A DNA stretch of 64,000 nt from Hippopus hippopus (taxonomy: Eukaryota > Mollusca > Bivalvia > Cardiida > Cardiidae). The number at the start of each line of letters is the position of its first letter. The first letter of the stretch is position 1. The notes under the pieces were generated by a model. The model was given only the letters and a program-made list of their open reading frames with translations, ran no database searches and had not been told where the DNA came from. This document shows, piece by piece, positions 12,701-18,700 of the stretch. Where the stretch lies: positions 5,894,132 to 5,958,131 of the forward strand of contig OX328103.1 of NCBI GenBank assembly GCA_946811185.2, in the 5' to 3' direction. The position numbers and the translations under genes were made by a program.

Positions 12701-15700
12701 TTGATACTTTTTGCAGATGCATAAATCTCTTTTTTACTAGAACATGGCTCTTTTATTACAGGTCATTGGTCTTTGCTAGGGTATTGGTGGCATTTAGTAA
12801 CCTTGATTTAATTTTTGAAGGAGTGGAAGGATTCTGTATTAGTCATTGAAAAAAAGCCTAAAGAGTTTTTTTCCCCTAGAAATAGATATGAATTAATTAG
12901 CACTATGTGTCATTCAAAGAAATGACACAGTTGTGTCGTTCAAAGAAATGACACAGTTAAATTGAAATTTGATACTTCTGATAAAAGGCAATATCACCCA
13001 TGAAATTAAAGGTGATATTTCTGAAGAAATGACTGGTCATATTATTCCGACAGCACATGAGCAGGTTATTGTTTTTCACTCCATTTTGGGGACTTGTGCT
13101 ATTGTTGATTCAATGCCTCTTCTTAGAAAAAAAAATCTGACTTTTTTTTTCGAAATCAAAATACCATATAAGTCACATACAGCAATTTCAATTACACAGA
13201 TAACAGGCTAGTGTTAGTTCAAGTTAAACTCTCTGTGTGAATCTATTTGGCTAGTGGTAGATTGTGATGCAAAATGTTAGTTATTATAGTTACACATAGC
13301 TTCTTCTATCAATCTTCTCACTCTACTCTACCTTTATAGATATCTATTATTAAGTTTTCTGTTAAAATAAGAGTGCAATCACTTCAGGATTTATCAGATT
13401 AACATCCTTTCTAGAAAGTGATCAAAGCAAATTTATATCACTATTACAAACATTTTATATTTATTATTTTTAGTACAAACAGAAAACTGAAAATCATCTT
13501 TTAAAAATTACAAACCTATATCAAGTATTTGTGCTTTTTTTTTCAAAATAATTCACTCAGAATAAAACTGTTCAATGGTCTTCCGCTATCCAAAATGCTT
13601 TACATAATGCTAGCTTGCACTATTAGCATTAATCCTGTTGTGTTTTCTGGCTATGTCATTAAAAAAGAGAAAGTTTTTAATTATTCAACTAAACCACTGA
13701 TATTTTGTCCATGATGGAACTTTTTCCTAAACGTCTTTCAGACATCATAAATTTTCAAAATCTAACCAAATAATGTTACTTTTCAAATAAGATGACAGTG
13801 TTATATAACCATAGAGGGAAAAGGAGAAAATACTGGTAATCAGCATTTTCTACTTTATCCATGTTGTTTCCTACTTTTACATAAAGAAATCCTATCATTT
13901 GAGATGCATTAAATTTGTTGCCTGCAAATGGTTTTAACATAGACTATAGCCGTCTAAAAGCCAAGTCCCAGTAGCTCAGTCGGTAGTGCACCTGACTCGA
14001 GAACAGGGGGTCACTGGTTTTGTACCCAGTTAGGTCAATTTCTTTCCAGGGATTGATGATAGTCATTGTGACAGGATTCATTTTTCTCTCACAGCTGACT
14101 ATTGTTTCAATTATAGTTATGTGAAAAAGGAGCCAGTGGCTAGGAAAGAATATTGTGTGGAGTACTGGTGAAAGAAACTCCAGGAAAGCATGGATAGGTG
14201 CACTGGCCGCTGCGATATAACTGAAATACAATCGATCAATCAGTCGTCTAAAACTTTATCTTCTAGTCAGGAGTTAAACCTTTACTAAGTGATGAATCTT
14301 AAAACTGACCAAAAAGCATTTGCAGTTTACAAACTGAATCAAGCTTATAAGACGAGTTCTATCTTTGAAATGCTAGAAAACATTGTGGGAAAAAGAGAAA
14401 ATGCTGGTTATCAGCATTTTCTCTTTTTCCCTCAATGTTTTCCAAAGGCTTCTTTCTTGGGATCGTTAAAAATCTGGATTTTGTGGTAAAGAGATAAACT
14501 TGTTACTTTTCAAACATAGCTAGAGGATGAGGAAGAAGCTTTGGCAAAGCAAGATACTCAACTGACTGGTACATCAGAAAAGACACTTGGATCTAAACAG
14601 CCATCTGATGCCAAACAAGTTTCCGACGTCTCGTCAAAGGCATCATCTAAACGAGAGATAAAACCATCGAAACCCATCAAAAAACTTATTTCCAGACCTC
14701 CTCCTCCTCCCCCTCCACCCCCAAAAGAGAAGACCCCAGAGCCAGTGAAACGTGTGCCGACCCCAGTTGCTGAGAAACCAGTGTCCAGAACAAAGACAAG
14801 GGATGAGACACCCCCACCTCAGCCAGTCACGCCTCTGCCTGGATTTATTTCCCAGTTTAAAGGTGTGGCCTGGTTTGACAAATTCTTTCCTGATGAAAAG
14901 GTATGTAAAAGGATGCCTTGATTGAAATATTTGAATAAAAGATTTTCTATCAATCAGTCAAAAAAGGATAAAAAAAAAAAAAATGGCTAAAATGCGTACA
15001 TCAATGATATGAATCATAGCTGAAGTATTTACCGGAAGACAAAATTTTAGGCTCGTCCAAATTGAAAGAATTTGCAGACGACAGAGTAAATGTGACTCAA
15101 AATTTAGAATTTGTTTTTGAAAGGGTAGAAAACATTCTGGGGAAAAAGGAGAAAATTCTTATTACCATCATTTTCACCTTTTCCTACAATGTTTTCAAAA
15201 GCCTTTTTTTCTCAGGATTGTTTAAAATCAGGACTGTTTGGTACAACGGGGTTAAGGTACCACTAAAAGTTTGATCAGTTTTAAACCTCACACACGTCTT
15301 GAGTATTTCTTAAACATTTTATATTTGTATTGTACAATACCATTGTCAGAATGTAATTGTACAGAAATAGGTATTTAATCAAATGAAATACATTTAGTCT
15401 CAAAATACAGAACTAGAATTTAATTTAGATATTAAACAAGATTCAAAACCAGCATTTATTCCACTTCAGAGCATTCCAAAGCCATGGTCACTGGAGAACT
15501 TTGTCACAGGCCTGATCAAACTGCTGCGTACTGCCAACTACATCTTTAAAACTCCCATATTGGAGGCAATCATGATGCTGCATGCTCAAGATGATTTGGC
15601 GGACAATCTGTGCCATTCTGTCACAAAGGCCCTAAGCAGCATCCTGAATAATCCCAAAGACTTCCCTACATGTGTGCAAGAAGACCAGAAGAATTTTATA

Positions 15701-18700
15701 ATTGCCTCATTGAAAGCTATACAGAAACTGGCATCAGGAGATAGAGAGTTCATTACAGAGTCTATTGTACAGTTCTTGGATGGGGATAAGGAAGTTAGGT
15801 AAAGTACATTTTTTATTTCTCTACTGTGTTAAAGGCCCAGTAAAGACTAAAATATCAAAGCAGGTGTCATAATACATTTAAATTCAAATCATACTATTTA
15901 AAAGTATGGAAAATATTGTGGAGATGACAGTCTCTTATCGTGTGGTAGGGCCATATATTAGTCGCTGGCAGAAAAAAGAATTTTAAAATCAGGCAAAAAG
16001 TAAACAAAAGACACAGCTACCTAGCAGGATTTAACTTAGTTTTGAAATTAATTTCTGTCAGCGACTAACACTTGGACCAACTGTACAATGACAGATTGTC
16101 ATCTTCACAATAATTTCCATACTTTTGAATGGTATGATATGAATTCAAATGCATTTAAACACCCATTTTGTTTACATTTAGCCTTTATTATTACTTTAAC
16201 CCTGTAACATACAACAAAATTTTTGACTGGTCCAAATTGAAAAGATTTGCAGATTCAGTGTGGCTCAAATAATGGAATTTGTCTTTCAAAGGTAAGAAAA
16301 CATTGTAGGAAAAGGAGAAAATGCTGGTAAACAGCATTTTCTCCCTTTCTTACAATGTTTTCAAAAGTCTTTTCTGTCGGATTGTGTGGTAAAGGGTTAA
16401 CTCTTTCCCACACAGTCCCGAGTTTTAACAACAATGAGCAAGAAGGCTTTTGAAAGCATTGTAGGAAAAGGAGAAAATAGATTTTCTACCTTTCCCACAG
16501 TGTTTTCTATCCTTTGAAAGATAGTACATGCATTTCCTATTCCAGGGTTACATGTAACTCTTTACTACATGGCAAAACCTAAGACTTGTTCAATTTCAAA
16601 TACATTAGCAGGCAACAAGTTAAATGAGGTTCAAATGATGGACTTTGTCTATGAAATGTTTTCTTCCATTTCAAACACAATCCAATCATTTCACATACAC
16701 ATTAACAGTATTTCACATCTACAATATCAAGCCCAATGAGATTGCTTAAATACTACCACATGAGTTCAAAATATTAGATTCTGTAGAGTCCCAAATATGG
16801 AATTTCAGAAAGAGGCAAGAGTCCAGAAATATCGATTTTTCAAAATGAGGCTAGATTCCATTAATATCAATATTTACTGATAAGAGTAGTCTTCCAAAAT
16901 TTGTTTTCTTGAAATCCCAAAATTTGCTTGAAGACTTGTTATTGTTTTGTTTCAAATACTTTTTTTGGATAAAATATCCCAAATATTTGTCTTTTATTTT
17001 ACAGTCGATACACAAGTGTGAAATAAAGAGGTAATTTAACATGCTAAGGTACAATACTGAATTCCATTCGATTCGTACACAGCAGAACCAGCTGAATTTT
17101 GGCCATCCCCTTGTCCAAAACATAGACTGGTTCTGCAGTAAACTCATCCAATAGAATTCAGTTTTGTATAAAAGCATGTTAAATAACCTCATAGTAAATG
17201 CATTTGATTTCATCGTCTGATATTGCTTTGAACTAAAATTTCTTTGTCTGAAATTGCTTTGAACTAAAATTTCTTTGTCTAATGACAGAAACATTTTTTC
17301 GAACAGATTTGTAGTGTTGTCGATGTTGACCAACTCTGGATTACAAGATCCACACAAACATATTCCTAAAGAGTTCGACTCCTGGGATATCTGGAATGTA
17401 GACGAGGATGATCGGAAAACTGATCTTCGTAAAATGACACAACAATGGTTGGATAGGTATGTACCATCTACATTTGAGCCATGCTCTGTAAAAAAGGGGC
17501 TAAATGCATCTGCAAAAAGTATCAACCCATGTCAACCTGCACAGTCTGTGCAGGCTGACATGGGTCGAAACTTTTTGCTTCTTGTAAATTTTTTGCATGT
17601 CAAAAGATTAGTCTATCTCTAGATCCAGTTGATTGATTGTTACACAAACTGGGTTTTATGGATCCATGATTATAATTATGTGACAACTTCCTTGATATAA
17701 TGCATCACGGAGGTGCATTAAGCCCCCTTTTGCCAGAGCATGGCTGATTTGTATTTGTACATCAGATTACTTCTGATTGAATCTTTTATACATGTACTTG
17801 TAAAATCCCTGAGAATTCCCGGCAAGACTCTGCTTGGTTTTGGAGAAAGTGTAGACAGAGATCAGATTGAATAGAAGTTGTTGACTAATCTTTGAAATCC
17901 CCTTTTCAGTATTTTGCAAGATGCTCTGACAAAAATGCGTCGACATTATAATTGGGGGGTGGGTTGTCTCTACTTGATAAATTACTAAAAATATAGATGT
18001 CTTATGTATGTGTATATGGCACTTTAACTCTTTACCACACAATCCCGACTTTTAACGACCCTGAGAAAGAAGCCTTTTGAAAACATTGTGGGAAAAGGAG
18101 AAAATGCTGGTAACCAGCATTTTCTCCTTTTACCGCAATGTTTTCTACCCTTCCCAAACCAAATTTCAAATTTTCAGTCACATTTATTTTGTCGTCTGCA
18201 AATGCTTTCAATTTGGACCAGTCTATAATTTTGTCGTTTGGTAAAGAGTTAACATGCATAATTATACTATTAAAAAGGATATCGGGCAAGCTCATTCTAG
18301 CTTTTAACTCTTTACCAAACGACAAAATTCCGGACCACACAAAATTGAAAGCATTTGCAGACGAGAAATTAAATGTAGCTCAAATGATGATTACTGTCTT
18401 TGATAGGGTAGAAAACATTGAGGGAAAAGGAAAAAAAATGCTGGTTACAAATCTCGGGATTGTGTGGAAAAGGGTTAACAGATTAACCTTTTATCACATG
18501 ACTGTATTTTAGGCTTATCCAAATTGAAAGCAGTTGCACACAACAATTAAAATGTGACTCAAATGACAAGATTTGTCTTCAAAAGGGTAGAAAACATTTT
18601 GAGAAAAGGAGAAAATGCTGTATACCAGCATTTTCTCCTTTTCCCACATTGTTTTCAAAAGCCTTCTTCCTCAGGGTCGTTAAAAGTTGGAATTGTGTGG

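Noticed and set aside
16851..17525. Longest single open frame (224 codons, minus strand)
   Set aside because: It runs antisense through exon 10 of gene 1, the H palindrome and AT-rich intron; the composition is low-complexity and no family is recognisable.
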